Positions 34,784 to 45,098 are shown, numbered from the stretch's first letter. The stretch is DNA of 64,000 nucleotides from Flavobacteriales bacterium ALC-1 (GCA_000171875.1 ABHI01000004.1:107501-171500), one strand, 5' to 3'. Program-made: numbers and translations. Notes: generated by a model not told the origin, from the letters alone.

Positions 34784-35320
34784 ATGAAAAAATTGCATAC
34801 ACTTTTAGTATTTCTAATCGGATTTATAATTTTATCATGCTCTAGTGATGAAGGCGACAATAATGTTTCCAATGGATTCAAAGTTAATGGAACATTCTAT
34901 TCTACAGAAATTGGTAAACTAACGAGTACCAACCCTTATCGTTTTAATTTTTCAAACATTCTAAACCATAGTGATCCTGACGGTCATTTTGCAAGTTTTG
35001 CGATTAAGTCTGGCCCCAATAGTGAAATTACACCTCTTTTAGAAGGGATATATTCCACAAGTGATGGTCCAAATGGTATTACAGCAATTTCTGATCAATT
35101 ACCAATTCATTTCCAGGACAATTCTCAAGAAGGTAATTTTGGATATTCTCAATACTGGGATTTAGACGATGATTTTAAGTCAGGTAAAATTGTTATAAAT
35201 TCTATTACATCAGATATAGATAATCAAGTTACTCAAATTGATATTGATTATACTTTCAAATGGGAAGGAACTACTATAATAGGGAATTATAATGGCGTGA
35301 TTATTCCTAACCCAAACTAA
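34784..35320 (+). CDS. hypothetical surface lipoprotein
   Basis: A 178-residue lipoprotein: signal MKKLHTLLVFLIGFIILSC with the lipidated Cys followed by SSDEGDNN, an acidic surface-export type signal. The mature part looks beta-rich (GFKVNGTFYSTEIG, DYTFKWEGTTIIGNYNG) and resembles the small one-domain lipoproteins common in flavobacteria. No function can be assigned. It stands alone and is convergent with guaB. Confidence 0.7.
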   Translation: MKKLHTLLVFLIGFIILSCSSDEGDNNVSNGFKVNGTFYSTEIGKLTSTNPYRFNFSNILNHSDPDGHFASFAIKSGPNSEITPLLEGIYSTSDGPNGITAISDQLPIHFQDNSQEGNFGYSQYWDLDDDFKSGKIVINSITSDIDNQVTQIDIDYTFKWEGTTIIGNYNGVIIPNPN

Positions 35321-35327
35321 TTCCCAA

Positions 35328-36797
35328 CTACCTCGAATAATTAGGTGCTTCCTTAGTAATGGTTACATCATGTGGATGGCTCTCATTAATACCACTAGCT
35401 GTAATCTTAACAAAACGTCCATTCTCTTTTAAAGTAGCAATATCTTTAGCACCACAGTAACCCATCCCAGCTCTTAAGCCACCAATAAACTGATGAATAC
35501 TTTCAAACAATTCCCCTTTATATGGTACACGACCAACAATACCTTCTGGGACTAATTTCTTAATATCGTCTTCTACATCTTGGAAATAACGGTCTTTACT
35601 TCCTTGCTTCATGGCTTCAACAGAACCCATGCCTCTATAGGATTTAAACTTACGACCTTCGTAGATAATCGTTTCACCAGGACTTTCTTTAGTTCCTGCT
35701 AAAAGTGAACCTAACATTACGGTATCTGCACCTGCAGCAATCGCTTTTGGTATATCGCCTGTATAGCGAATTCCACCATCAGCAATTACTGGAACTCCTG
35801 TCCCTTTTATAGCTGCTGCAACTTCTAGCACAGCAGAAAATTGAGGAAACCCAACACCTGCAACTACACGAGTTGTACAGATAGAACCTGGTCCAATACC
35901 AACTTTTACAGCATCTGCTCCAGCTTCAACTAAATATTTTGCCGCTTCTCCAGTGGCTATGTTTCCTACTATGACTTCTAATTTTGGAAACTGTTGCTTT
36001 ATAGATTTTAGAATGGTTACTACACCTACTGTATGACCATGTGCTGTATCAATAACCACAGCATCAACTCCTGCTTTTACCAACGCCTCTGCTCTATCAA
36101 CAGCATCACCAGTCACTCCAATTGCAGCCGCAACACGTAATCTTCCGTAAGTATCTTTGTTCGCTATTGGTTTTTGCGTCACCTTAGTGATATCTCTAAA
36201 GGTAATTAAGCCAGCGAGTTTATCTCCTTCTACTATAAGCAGCTTTTCAATTTTATTAGCTTGAAGTATCGCTTCCGCATCTTTTAAGGAAGTGCCTTTT
36301 GGAGCAGTCACTAGGTTTTCGCCTGTCATCACTTCAACAATAGGTCTATCGTTTTGATGCTCAAAACGTAAATCTCGATTTGTAACTATACCTTTTAAGA
36401 TTCCATTAGCATCAACAATAGGAATTCCTCCAATACTATGTTCTCGCATTGCATTTTTTGCATCAGCAACTACAGCATCCATTCCTAAGGTTACAGGATC
36501 TATAATCATTCCGCTTTCAGCACGTTTTACACGACGGACTTTATCAGCTTGTTGCTCAATCGTCATGTTTTTGTGTAACACACCAATACCACCTTCTTGT
36601 GCCATGGCAATAGCCATTTTACTTTCAGTAACTGTATCCATAGCAGCCGAAACCACAGGAATATTAATTGTAATGTTTCTCGTAAATTTTGTTTGAATAT
36701 TAACTTCGCGTGGAAGAACTTCAGAAAATGCTGGAACTAAAAGGACGTCATCGTAAGTGAGTCCTTCACCTAAGATTTTATTTTCGTGTGCTGTCAT
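35328..36797 (-). CDS. guaB: inosine-5'-monophosphate dehydrogenase
   Basis: Oxidises IMP to XMP, the committed step of GMP synthesis. The 489 residues comprise the (beta/alpha)8 barrel with an inserted pair of CBS domains (about 95-210). The catalytic loop is [15 protein letters not shown] with the nucleophilic Cys, followed by [20 protein letters not shown], the flap [10 protein letters not shown] and a C-terminal GAKDIATL. A 7-bp inverted repeat lies directly at the start codon (36798-36818). The next gene upstream (36835) also runs leftwards; whether it shares a transcript is unclear. Confidence 0.97.
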   Translation of the reverse strand: MTAHENKILGEGLTYDDVLLVPAFSEVLPREVNIQTKFTRNITINIPVVSAAMDTVTESKMAIAMAQEGGIGVLHKNMTIEQQADKVRRVKRAESGMIIDPVTLGMDAVVADAKNAMREHSIGGIPIVDANGILKGIVTNRDLRFEHQNDRPIVEVMTGENLVTAPKGTSLKDAEAILQANKIEKLLIVEGDKLAGLITFRDITKVTQKPIANKDTYGRLRVAAAIGVTGDAVDRAEALVKAGVDAVVIDTAHGHTVGVVTILKSIKQQFPKLEVIVGNIATGEAAKYLVEAGADAVKVGIGPGSICTTRVVAGVGFPQFSAVLEVAAAIKGTGVPVIADGGIRYTGDIPKAIAAGADTVMLGSLLAGTKESPGETIIYEGRKFKSYRGMGSVEAMKQGSKDRYFQDVEDDIKKLVPEGIVGRVPYKGELFESIHQFIGGLRAGMGYCGAKDIATLKENGRFVKITASGINESHPHDVTITKEAPNYSR

Positions 36798-36818
36798 TGC
36801 AATTGAGATATAATTGCA
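36798..36818 (-). promoter_or_regulatory. inverted repeat at the guaB start
   Basis: TGCAATT (36798-36804) and AATTGCA (36812-36818) form a perfect 7-bp inverted repeat with a 7-nt spacer, ending one base before the guaB ATG. It could be an operator or an mRNA hairpin that affects ribosome access. Seen in sequence; role unknown. Confidence 0.35.
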
Positions 36819-36834
36819 CGCGAAGATAATTCTT

Positions 36835-37335
36835 TTATCTGAATTTTGTTGGTGATTTTATCAATTGTTTCAGAATTATTAAAACAGCTAATGTATAACT
36901 CAATGTCATTAATATACCTGAGAACATAACCACATATTTAACCCAAAACATACCCTTCCAGAGAAAATATAGGCCTCCAAAAGTTAGCAATATAGATATA
37001 AAAGGCTCTATTAATAGAAAGAGTTTAAATTTAAGATTAAGTCTTGTTGTCACTAAAACTAATCCGGTTAAAAAGAAAATTAGAGACATAGACAAGATGT
37101 GACCATGTACCAATGTAAGCATTTGCTGTTCGTTCTTTTTAAACTTCATCACCTTGGCATCTAAATCGTCTTCATTACCAAGATATTGCTCTTCTATACC
37201 ATCTGGACTAGCAGAAGAGGTTTCTCCAACAAACAGAAGACCTGTATAAAACCCAACACTTAAAACGATTATAAACGCTGCTATAAGTAATCTTAATTCT
37301 TTTGGAAAGGTTTCAATACGACCGTTTAATACCAT
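36835..37335 (-). CDS. membrane protein coupled to an FMN-binding protein
   Basis: A 166-residue inner-membrane protein with four predicted helices (about 16-36, 73-95, 102-122 and 130-155). The first two are separated by an acidic, soluble loop. The second helix begins with [14 protein letters not shown], and the HGH pair could bind heme or a metal. The family is not recognised. Its ATG overlaps the stop of the FMN-binding gene by one base (TAATG), so the two proteins are made together, suggesting an electron-transfer role. Confidence 0.65.
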   Translation of the reverse strand: MVLNGRIETFPKELRLLIAAFIIVLSVGFYTGLLFVGETSSASPDGIEEQYLGNEDDLDAKVMKFKKNEQQMLTLVHGHILSMSLIFFLTGLVLVTTRLNLKFKLFLLIEPFISILLTFGGLYFLWKGMFWVKYVVMFSGILMTLSYTLAVLIILKQLIKSPTKFR

Positions 37336-37862
37336 TATAAAATGCCTTTTTGGTTAAGTATTTTTAATGATTGCATTAAATCGTTCATGGCATTTGTCAT
37401 AGAACGCACTGATATGGTTGCACCAGCTATGACATCAATATTATCACCATATCTAAACTCGTCGTCTTTAGTTTTACCAATGAATTGACGCAACCAACGC
37501 TTACTGCCAATTTCACCACCATATTCTTCTCTATAAATTAAGACCTTAGTTTTAACAATAGTTAAGTCGTCATCCAATAAAACTAAATAATCGTATTGTG
37601 CAGTTTTGCTTGGAGCTTTTGAAACGTAAGCATAGCCTAAAAACCTATCTAAAGACTTTATTTCGAAAAAATTATCACTTCCGAATTCTGACGGTAAGTC
37701 TTTAGTAATTTCCGAAGAAATAGTAATAGCATTAAATGAAAATGTTTCTACTTCAAACGTCTTTTTTATAACCTTATCCACTTTTTTTTGAAGCTTTGCA
37801 GAAAGTCCAAAACCTAAGCAAATAAATGCTATTAAAATTAAGGATAGTTGTTTTATTTTCAT
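37335..37862 (-). CDS. FMN-binding domain protein (RnfG/NqrC-like)
   Basis: A 175-residue exported protein: signal peptide or anchor at 1-20 (MKIKQLSLILIAFICLGFGL), then an FMN_bind domain. Near the C-terminus it has DVIAGATISVRSMTNAM, which fits the flavinylation motif (GAT followed by Ser/Thr) where the enzyme ApbE attaches FMN covalently through a phosphoester. RnfG and NqrC use this site for electron transfer. No Rnf/Nqr genes are nearby. The context is a four-helix membrane protein downstream and a porin upstream, so a periplasmic electron carrier is likely. Confidence 0.8.
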   Translation of the reverse strand: MKIKQLSLILIAFICLGFGLSAKLQKKVDKVIKKTFEVETFSFNAITISSEITKDLPSEFGSDNFFEIKSLDRFLGYAYVSKAPSKTAQYDYLVLLDDDLTIVKTKVLIYREEYGGEIGSKRWLRQFIGKTKDDEFRYGDNIDVIAGATISVRSMTNAMNDLMQSLKILNQKGIL

Positions 37863-37969
37863 GGTGCAAAAGTATTAATATTTTTACTCTAAAATTATCT
37901 TATTAACGCCAAAAGCTAATCTTTAAAATTAAAGATTAGCAAATGACATTTAAAACTTAAAACTGTTTA

Positions 37970-39142
37970 TTAGAACCAAACTCCTATACCTAAGTTTAAT
38001 CTATTATTAACATCACTATTTTCTGCATTGTTGCTTCTAAATTGATAATCACCTTTAATTACAACTCCAGGTGCAATATGATAACTTAATCCAGTCGTAA
38101 TATCTGTTCTGTTATATGCATCATTTCTGTCTAAATTGCCAGCAGTACTTGCATGTGTATCATAATTCTCGTAACGAGTAAAAGCAAATAAACGCTGTGC
38201 TTTACTTAATGGTAATAAATTATATGCTATTTCCCCATAATAACCCATTAATGCACTACCAAGATCTCTACTAGTTAAAGCATTATAATCTTCTGTATCA
38301 CTTAAAGACGCATAAATAAATTGTCCTCTTGCAGTAAAACGTTTCTTTGCATAACGTGCATCAAAACCAACCATAGAAACACCAATATTAGCACCATCAA
38401 TATCTTCTACGTCATCAGCAGCTTGAGTTTTACCAAAGTAACCTGATACACCTAAACGTAAACCTGGTAATCCGTAATATTCAATTTTAGTAGAAAATGT
38501 TGGACTATCTACCGTAGATTTAATTGCTTTTTGGCGACCACCACGCAAGCCATTACTTCCTTTTAAAAATCCAGTGACATCACCATCGTCATTAACTGTA
38601 GATTTAAAACCGTTAAAAATATAAGCTTGGTAGCCAATTGATGCTTCAGGAAAACGACCTGTTACACCAACACCAATTTCTCTCCATGTTGTTGGTACAA
38701 TAGCATTATCTACTGCAGGTCGCTCAACACCATTAAAGGTTGTTGGTTCATGGTATTCATTTACAATACCCATTGGTACTAACATTAAACCACCACGTAA
38801 GCTAAAATTATCTGCAATATTATGGTTAACAAATGCTTGTTCTACAAATACCTCTTCTGTATGCTCTATTTCTACTTCAGTTACAAATTGAGTTTTATCG
38901 TCAAATTTGTATCCAAAAAGCAAAACTAAACGCTGAATATCCATTTCACCATTTAGACTTTCTGGTTGGTTATAAGTAATTTCACCATAAGCACTTACTG
39001 TTACTGCTTTTCCGTAATTACCAGATAAAATACGCTGTGCAGCATTTAGTTGTTTTTGCGGATCATTGATAGAATCCTGAGACGTTTGTGCAAATGAAAA
39101 CACAGACACTAAAAGCATTAAAATTGAGATTGATTTAGTCAT
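37970..39142 (-). CDS. outer membrane porin (OprO/OprP-like barrel)
   Basis: A 390-residue exported protein: signal MTKSISILMLLVSVFSFAQ and a beta-barrel with alternating strands to a C-terminal aromatic residue (NRLNLGIGVWF). Stretches such as VSAYGEITYN, FNGVERPAVDNAIVP and EIGVGVTGRFP look like the flavobacterial porins annotated as phosphate-selective or simply porin. Substrate not known. It lies upstream of the FMN-binding gene in the same direction, 107 nt apart, behind a strong promoter (39193-39223). Confidence 0.8.
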   Translation of the reverse strand: MTKSISILMLLVSVFSFAQTSQDSINDPQKQLNAAQRILSGNYGKAVTVSAYGEITYNQPESLNGEMDIQRLVLLFGYKFDDKTQFVTEVEIEHTEEVFVEQAFVNHNIADNFSLRGGLMLVPMGIVNEYHEPTTFNGVERPAVDNAIVPTTWREIGVGVTGRFPEASIGYQAYIFNGFKSTVNDDGDVTGFLKGSNGLRGGRQKAIKSTVDSPTFSTKIEYYGLPGLRLGVSGYFGKTQAADDVEDIDGANIGVSMVGFDARYAKKRFTARGQFIYASLSDTEDYNALTSRDLGSALMGYYGEIAYNLLPLSKAQRLFAFTRYENYDTHASTAGNLDRNDAYNRTDITTGLSYHIAPGVVIKGDYQFRSNNAENSDVNNRLNLGIGVWF

Positions 39143-39192
39143 TTCTTATTTTTATTTAGACTTGTTATAAATAATATGTTGCAATTCGGATG

Positions 39193-39223
39193 CAAATTTA
39201 AAACAGAAAATGACTTTCGCAAA
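39193..39223 (-). promoter_or_regulatory. porin operon promoter
   Basis: On the minus strand TTTG (39223-39220), 19 nt, TAAATTTG (39200-39193): a full Bacteroidota consensus. The predicted start near 39187 gives a leader of about 45 nt. Confidence 0.75.
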
Positions 39224-39332
39224 GTTTATTTAGATTAAATTTAAATAAACTTTTATTGAACTGAACATCAAACAATTAGATGGATAAATAAAAATCAACA
39301 AGTAATAAAAAGTGAATCAATGAAGTCGTAAA

Positions 39333-40196
39333 TCAATGGTATTTAGTAAAAATCTTAGTTGCTTCATTATAAGAACTCTCGAAGCTCATCGCATTAAGAT
39401 CATGCGCTTTTTTTTGCGTAAAATAAGACAACATTTTTTCGGTTGGCATATTGCCTGTAAGTTCATCTTTTGCCATAGGACAGCCACCAAAACCTTGAAT
39501 AGCTCCATCAAAACGTCTACAACCAGATTTATAGGCTGCATCTATTTTTTCGAACCAAGTCGTTGGTGTGGTATGGAGATGTGCTCCAAATTCAATATCT
39601 GTATATTTTGGAATCAAATTAGAAAACAGATACTCTATATTTTCCGGATTTGAACTTCCAATAGTATCACTTAACGATAAAATCTTTACTCCCATTTTTG
39701 CTAAACGCTCTGTCCACTCACCTACGATATCTACATTCCAAGGATCACCGTAAGGGTTACCAAAACCCATGGAGATATATACCACAACTTCTTTATTAGT
39801 TTTATCAGCAATGTCAAGTATTTCAGAAAGTGTGACTACAGATTGCGCTATAGTTTTGTGTGTATTACGCATCTGAAAGTTTTCTGATATTGAAAAAGGA
39901 AACCCTAAGTAATCAATTTCTGAATGTTGAGAAGCATCATTTGCTCCTCTAGTATTAGCAATTATAGCTAAGAGTTTACTTTTGGTTTTACTTAAATCGA
40001 GTTGCGCTAAAACTTCAGCCGTATCAACCATCTGTGGAATCGCTTTAGGCGACACAAAGCTTCCGAAGTCTATTGTATCAAATCCAACTCTGAGCAAGGA
40101 TTGAATATATTGCACCTTTTTTTCTGTAGGAATAAATGCCTTGATACCTTGCATGGCATCACGTGGGCATTCTATAAGTTTAACAGCTTTATTCAT
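39333..40196 (-). CDS. mvaB: hydroxymethylglutaryl-CoA lyase
   Basis: Cleaves HMG-CoA to acetoacetate and acetyl-CoA at the end of leucine breakdown. The 287-residue TIM-barrel has the N-terminal substrate/metal region (ECPRDAMQGIKAFIPTEKK), FGAHLHTTP with metal-binding histidines, and the catalytic-Cys loop GFGGCPMAKDELTGN. The usual N-terminal ECPRD and C-terminal GGCP signatures make this firm. Other leucine-pathway genes are not adjacent; the acyl-CoA carboxylase at 54176-57641 could act in the same catabolism. Confidence 0.92.
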   Translation of the reverse strand: MNKAVKLIECPRDAMQGIKAFIPTEKKVQYIQSLLRVGFDTIDFGSFVSPKAIPQMVDTAEVLAQLDLSKTKSKLLAIIANTRGANDASQHSEIDYLGFPFSISENFQMRNTHKTIAQSVVTLSEILDIADKTNKEVVVYISMGFGNPYGDPWNVDIVGEWTERLAKMGVKILSLSDTIGSSNPENIEYLFSNLIPKYTDIEFGAHLHTTPTTWFEKIDAAYKSGCRRFDGAIQGFGGCPMAKDELTGNMPTEKMLSYFTQKKAHDLNAMSFESSYNEATKIFTKYH

Positions 40197-40233
40197 TGGG
40201 TCAAATATAAGACTAAGATTAACTATTAAAAAG

Positions 40234-40989
40234 TCATAACTGAGAATTGAATATAACCTTCCCTAAAAAACCAAACCAAATTGCAAAACCAGAAACACCA
40301 CCAATTAATCCTGATACAATAAATGTAAAACGATATTTAATTGGTATAATTTTAAAAAAGACATAATATGAAATAGTTAAACTTAAAAGCAATGTCAAAA
40401 ATGGTATAAGCCATTCATTATATCCTAACATTACTGAAATTCTATATTCATCCCCATTAAAGTTGGTCTTTGAATGTATTAGTGAACTAAATGAAGTACT
40501 GATAAAATTGAAAATTTCTCTGAGAATAAATAATGACATAAAAACTGCCAACCAATCTGTAATTTTAAAATCAATTTTCCATTCTTTTCTTCTAAAGTAA
40601 AGTATTACTAAACCAATAAAACTTGTAAATATAGTTTGCGCAGGTCCACCTATGGTTATCAATAAATCATGTGATTTATTATAAGGATATTTTTTAATAA
40701 CTTTTTTACCTAACCTTTCGAGGTTTAATTTTAATTCAACTGGCCATTCATCATAATCTATATTCAAATAACCCTTTGTTAATCTTTGCATTTTCTTTAC
40801 ATCTTCATCATTATCAAAACCTGAATGATTCCATGACATACTACTATAAGACACTTTAGTATCGTATCCTAAAAAATTAGCTACTGCTGCATGACCAAGT
40901 TCATGGGAAAGTGTTCCAATTATTGTAAATAAAATAAACATAAAGATGATGATTACAGAGAACTTAGGAAGAAACTTAAATTTTAGCAT
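40234..40989 (-). CDS. membrane protein with HELGH motif (M50-like)
   Basis: A 251-residue membrane protein. The first helix (about 10-35) runs straight into LSHELGHAAVANFLG, an HExxH zinc-protease site placed as in site-2 proteases and other M50-like proteins. A soluble part (about 45-105) is followed by GGPAQTIF and four more membrane helices (about 120-138, 145-165, 190-212, 220-240). The canonical M50 DxG motif (such as NxxPxxxLDG) is not visible, so protease activity is uncertain. It ends up 4 nt after the LysE-family gene, in one operon. Confidence 0.65.
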   Translation of the reverse strand: MLKFKFLPKFSVIIIFMFILFTIIGTLSHELGHAAVANFLGYDTKVSYSSMSWNHSGFDNDEDVKKMQRLTKGYLNIDYDEWPVELKLNLERLGKKVIKKYPYNKSHDLLITIGGPAQTIFTSFIGLVILYFRRKEWKIDFKITDWLAVFMSLFILREIFNFISTSFSSLIHSKTNFNGDEYRISVMLGYNEWLIPFLTLLLSLTISYYVFFKIIPIKYRFTFIVSGLIGGVSGFAIWFGFLGKVIFNSQL

Positions 40990-40993
40990 CTCA

Positions 40994-41611
40994 CTAAATT
41001 AAAATAAAAATCGCTATCCCAATAAACACAACAATCTGTAGCCATTTCAAAACCAATCCAGAATTCTTATGCTTTAAAGTATATGTTTTTATTTGTCCAG
41101 CTAATAAAGCTATTGTCGAAAAAATCATAAAAGACACTAACATAAAAACACCTCCCAAAATATAGAATTGCCAAACCGTACTCATAGTGTCGCTAAACAA
41201 GAACCCAGGAAAAAATGCCAAAAAGAAAATAGTAACTTTAGGATTGAGAACATTCATAAAAAAGCCTTGAACAAATAAACCTTTCAAGCTTTTTTTAGGA
41301 ACAGTATCTGCATCTAAATCTAACTGAGCATCAGATTTGTATACCTTATACGCCAAAAATAATAGGTATAATGCACCTAGAACTTTGATACCAAAAAATA
41401 AACTTTCATTAGCTTTAATAATTGCAGAAACTCCAAATGCTAAAAGTGTGGCATGTACAATACAACCCGCTATTAAACCACAAACTGTAGCTAGTCCATA
41501 AGATTTTCCATTAGTGATACTCTGTACCAAAACATAAATATTATCTGGACCTGGTGAAATTGCCAATGCAGATGTTGCTAATGCAAATGATAAGAGTATA
41601 TCGTAATTCAA
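40994..41611 (-). CDS. LysE/RhtB-family amino acid exporter
   Basis: A 205-residue membrane protein with about six hydrophobic segments. The family signature SPGPDNIYVLVQSITNGK sits near the N-terminus, followed by GLIAGCIVHATLLAFGVSA, and FMNVLNPKVTIFFLAFFPGF lies in the middle. Such proteins export amino acids such as lysine, threonine or homoserine; the actual substrate is unknown. Forms a leftward pair with the HELGH gene downstream. Confidence 0.88.
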   Translation of the reverse strand: MNYDILLSFALATSALAISPGPDNIYVLVQSITNGKSYGLATVCGLIAGCIVHATLLAFGVSAIIKANESLFFGIKVLGALYLLFLAYKVYKSDAQLDLDADTVPKKSLKGLFVQGFFMNVLNPKVTIFFLAFFPGFLFSDTMSTVWQFYILGGVFMLVSFMIFSTIALLAGQIKTYTLKHKNSGLVLKWLQIVVFIGIAIFILI

Positions 41612-41702
41612 CTTATTAAAAATTTGCTCTAAAATACATCAAAACAAAAATATTAAGTAAGGTTGAATTGATAAAAACGACAAAACAATTTAAAAAAGCA
41701 CT

Positions 41703-42626
41703 ATGAAAAAAATTACTTTTATCTTACTTCTTACTATTCTGTGTCTTAATGACACTAATGCGCAATCCACAGCTACGTACGATATCAATTTTACAAGTAC
41801 ATGGAACTCTAGCGATCATGGCACATTACCAAGTAATGCACATTGGTCTAACCTAGTTGGAGCAAATCATAACAGCAATATTACATTTTTAGAAATGGGA
41901 GGTACTGCAACAACTGGTATAGAAAATGTTGCAGAGACAGGATCAAATTCAGTGTTTAATTCTGAAGTCATAGCTGCTATAAATGCTGGAAATGCCGAGC
42001 AGTGGTTAAATCAACCTTTTTCGCCTTTCGCAGCAATTAGTTCTGCTACATTAAGTAATGTTGTGGTATCAGAAGACCATCCACTTTTAACACTCATATC
42101 TATGATTGCACCAAGTCCGGATTGGATTATTGCCGTTAATGGTCTTAACTTATGGGACACAAGTATGAATAAGTGGAAAGAAACATTTACTATAGATTTA
42201 TTTCCTTATGATGCAGGTACAGAAAATGGTTTTGGTTATTCAATTGACAATACTGCAACTAACCCAAGAGGTGTTATAACAAATATAGCTGGAGCAGCTG
42301 GATATCCTTTTGGTACAGAGAAAATAGGAACTCTAACTATTACATTTAAGAGCACTACACTTAGTACAGATACGTTTGAAACAATTAATGATATAAAACT
42401 ATTTCCTAATCCAAGTAGTTCAGGAAAAATAACTGTGAGCAATTCTAATTCTTTAAACCTAATAGAAATCTATGATGTTTTAGGAAAGAAAGTAAAGCAA
42501 AATACCATTAACACATCTAGCAATGAACACTCTATTGACGTTACTGATCTTAATAAAGGGGTTTATATTGTAAGATTAACAGATGTTTCTGGAAATACAG
42601 AAACTAAAAAGTTAATTCTAAACTAA
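41703..42626 (+). CDS. type IX-secreted spondin-domain protein
   Basis: A 307-residue exported protein with three parts. The signal peptide is MKKITFILLLTILCLNDTNA. A Spond_N-type domain spans about 25-215: YDINFTSTWNSSDHG, AHWSNLVGANHNS and, later, PSPDWIIAVNGLNLWD. The C-terminal sorting domain of the type IX secretion system (about 230-307) has IKLFPNPSSSGKITVSN, IEIYDVLGKKVKQ, LNKGVYIVRLTD and KKLILN. The protein should be moved to the outside by type IX secretion and may be anchored there. Spondin domains in animals mediate matrix adhesion; the ligand in bacteria is unknown. Confidence 0.87.
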   Translation: MKKITFILLLTILCLNDTNAQSTATYDINFTSTWNSSDHGTLPSNAHWSNLVGANHNSNITFLEMGGTATTGIENVAETGSNSVFNSEVIAAINAGNAEQWLNQPFSPFAAISSATLSNVVVSEDHPLLTLISMIAPSPDWIIAVNGLNLWDTSMNKWKETFTIDLFPYDAGTENGFGYSIDNTATNPRGVITNIAGAAGYPFGTEKIGTLTITFKSTTLSTDTFETINDIKLFPNPSSSGKITVSNSNSLNLIEIYDVLGKKVKQNTINTSSNEHSIDVTDLNKGVYIVRLTDVSGNTETKKLILN

Positions 42627-42660
42627 TAGAGGCTATAGTTTAACATTAAAAAAGGTTCAT

Positions 42661-43698
42661 TTAATGCGCCTTTTTTAATAGTGCTTTATTTATATCCTTA
42701 ATTAACTTTGGCCCTTCATAAATAAACCCTGTATATACTTGTACTAAATCTGCTCCAGCATCTAATTTATCTAGAGCATCTTTTGCAGAGTGGATCCCTC
42801 CTACTCCAATAATTGGAAATGCCTTATTGCTTTTATCTGCAAGATACTTTATAACACGTGTAGATTTAGCTTTAATAGGCAGACCGCTCAACCCTCCATT
42901 TCCAATTTCAGATAATCGCTCGTCCGAAGTTTTTAAGTCTTCTCTATCCGTAGATGTATTACTTGCTATAACACCATCTAAATTTGTTTCAGCAATAAGC
43001 TCTACAATTTCATCAAGCTGACCATCATTTAAATCTGGTGCAATTTTTAACAGAATAGGTTTTTGAGCTGCAAAAGTTCTATTTGCTTTTTGTACAGCAC
43101 TAATAAGCTCTAATAGATAATCTTTGTCATTTAATTTTGCATGGCTTCCAACATTAGGACAACTTACATTGAGCACAAAATAATCTACATAAGGATGCAA
43201 CGCATTAAAACATTCTAAATAATCTTTGGTATAATCTTCTGGTTTCGTTTGGGTGTTTTTTCCAATATTACCACCTATAATTAATTGCCCTTTATTTTTC
43301 TTTAATTGCGTAATTGCTGCTTCAAGGCCTTCGTTATTAAAACCCATTCGGTTAATAATACCTTTATCATCTTTAAGTCTAAATAAACGCTGCTTTGGGT
43401 TGCCAACTTGTCCTTTGGGTGTAACAGTTCCTATTTCTATAAAACCAAATCCGAAATTTGCGAGTTCATTATACAACACTGCATTTTTATCAAAACCAGC
43501 AGCTAAACCTACAGGATTTTTAAATTTTAATCCTATTAATTCACGCTCAAGACGAGGATCTTCAACCAAATAAAGGCTTCTAAATAAGCTTTTAAAACCT
43601 GGTATTTTAGAGACTGTTCTAATTAATGAAAATGTAAAATAATGTACTTTTTCTGGATCGAAACAGAATAAAATTGGTCTTACTATCGCTTTATACAT
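42661..43698 (-). CDS. pyrD: dihydroorotate dehydrogenase (quinone)
   Basis: FMN enzyme that oxidises dihydroorotate to orotate in pyrimidine synthesis and passes electrons to quinone at the membrane. The 345 residues match class 2: N-terminal helical region ([20 protein letters not shown]), [38 protein letters not shown], the catalytic Ser region NVSCPNVG, and [20 protein letters not shown] 43698 is chosen over an upstream in-frame start at 43737, as the family begins there. Confidence 0.95.
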   Translation of the reverse strand: MYKAIVRPILFCFDPEKVHYFTFSLIRTVSKIPGFKSLFRSLYLVEDPRLERELIGLKFKNPVGLAAGFDKNAVLYNELANFGFGFIEIGTVTPKGQVGNPKQRLFRLKDDKGIINRMGFNNEGLEAAITQLKKNKGQLIIGGNIGKNTQTKPEDYTKDYLECFNALHPYVDYFVLNVSCPNVGSHAKLNDKDYLLELISAVQKANRTFAAQKPILLKIAPDLNDGQLDEIVELIAETNLDGVIASNTSTDREDLKTSDERLSEIGNGGLSGLPIKAKSTRVIKYLADKSNKAFPIIGVGGIHSAKDALDKLDAGADLVQVYTGFIYEGPKLIKDINKALLKKAH

Positions 43699-43812
43699 AA
43701 AAAGTGTTTTGCTGTGCAAAAATAACTCAAATACCATTATAATGAAAGAAACCCAACTCAGACTTGTGCTTTAAAAAAGCGTTGGTTATTTTTGAATACA
43801 TACAAACAAATC

Positions 43813-45051
43813 ATGACAGAAAAACAACATATTATAGATCGTTTTATAAGCTATGTCACCATAGATACCGAATCTGACCCAAATTCTAAAACCACACCAA
43901 GCACAGCCAAACAATGGGATTTGGCCAACAAACTAGCTGAAGAACTTAAAGCTATTGGTCTGAGTGATGTTAGTATAGATGATAACGCATATATTATGGC
44001 TACCTTACCTAGTAATGTAGATTACGATGTACCAACTATTGGGTTTATATCACATTTTGACACCTCACCAGATTTTACAGGAGCAAATGTAAACCCTCAA
44101 ATTGTTGAAGATTACAACGGAAAAGATATTATCCTTAATGTCGAACAAAACATTGTGTTGTCACCAGACTATTTTGAAGATTTGTTACTCTACAAAGGCC
44201 AAACATTAATCACCACTGATGGCACAACACTATTGGGTGCTGACGATAAAGCTGGTATTACTGAGATTGTAACTGCGATGGAATACCTGATTAATCATCC
44301 GGAAATTAAACATGGAGCTATTAAAGTAGGTTTTACTCCAGATGAAGAAATTGGCAGAGGAGCACATAAGTTTGATGTCGAAAAATTTGGAGCCGATTGG
44401 GCTTACACTATGGATGGTAGCCAGATTGGAGAATTAGAGTACGAAAATTTTAATGCAGCAGGAGCTGTTATAAAGGTAAAAGGTAAAATTGTACATCCAG
44501 GTTATGCCAAAGGTAAAATGGTGAATTCTATGTACTACGCCTCAGAGTTTATCAACGTATTACCACGATTAGAAACACCTGAACACACTGAAGGTTACGA
44601 AGGTTTTTTTCATTTACATACCATAAATGGCAAAGTTGAAGAAACCATTTTACAATACATTATTAGAGATCACGACAAAGACAAGTTTGAGGCAAGAAAA
44701 GCTTTAATGGGAAAGATTGTATTGGACCTTAACACCAAGTTTGAAGCAGAAATTTTTGAAATAGAAATCAAAGATCAATACTTTAACATGAAAGAAAAGG
44801 TAGAACCTGTAATGCATATTATAGATATAGCAGAAGAAGCGATGAAGCAATTAGGCATAAAACCTCTTATTAAACCCATTAGAGGAGGAACTGATGGCTC
44901 ACAACTCTCGTACATGGGTTTACCTTGTCCAAATATATTTGCAGGAGGACACAATTTCCATGGACGTTATGAATATGTCCCAGTAGAAAGCATGCTTAAA
45001 GCTGTAGAGGTGATTTGTAAAATTGCAGAGTTGACGGCTATAAAAAAATGA
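43813..45051 (+). CDS. pepT: peptidase T (tripeptidase)
   Basis: Zinc-dependent M20B aminotripeptidase of the cytoplasm. The 412 residues show [10 protein letters not shown] (first zinc ligand), LGADDKAGI (bridging Asp), [12 protein letters not shown] (catalytic Glu) and [31 protein letters not shown] (remaining ligands; cited here only as its parts GGTDGSQ and GGHNFHG). The ATG at 43813 ([11 protein letters not shown]) is preferred over a TTG at 43792. The repeat-bounded cassette-like region begins just after its stop codon. Confidence 0.93.
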   Translation: MTEKQHIIDRFISYVTIDTESDPNSKTTPSTAKQWDLANKLAEELKAIGLSDVSIDDNAYIMATLPSNVDYDVPTIGFISHFDTSPDFTGANVNPQIVEDYNGKDIILNVEQNIVLSPDYFEDLLLYKGQTLITTDGTTLLGADDKAGITEIVTAMEYLINHPEIKHGAIKVGFTPDEEIGRGAHKFDVEKFGADWAYTMDGSQIGELEYENFNAAGAVIKVKGKIVHPGYAKGKMVNSMYYASEFINVLPRLETPEHTEGYEGFFHLHTINGKVEETILQYIIRDHDKDKFEARKALMGKIVLDLNTKFEAEIFEIEIKDQYFNMKEKVEPVMHIIDIAEEAMKQLGIKPLIKPIRGGTDGSQLSYMGLPCPNIFAGGHNFHGRYEYVPVESMLKAVEVICKIAELTAIKK

Positions 45052-45098
45052 GTATGTAAATTCTAATTATTACAATCACATATTAACAACAAAACATC

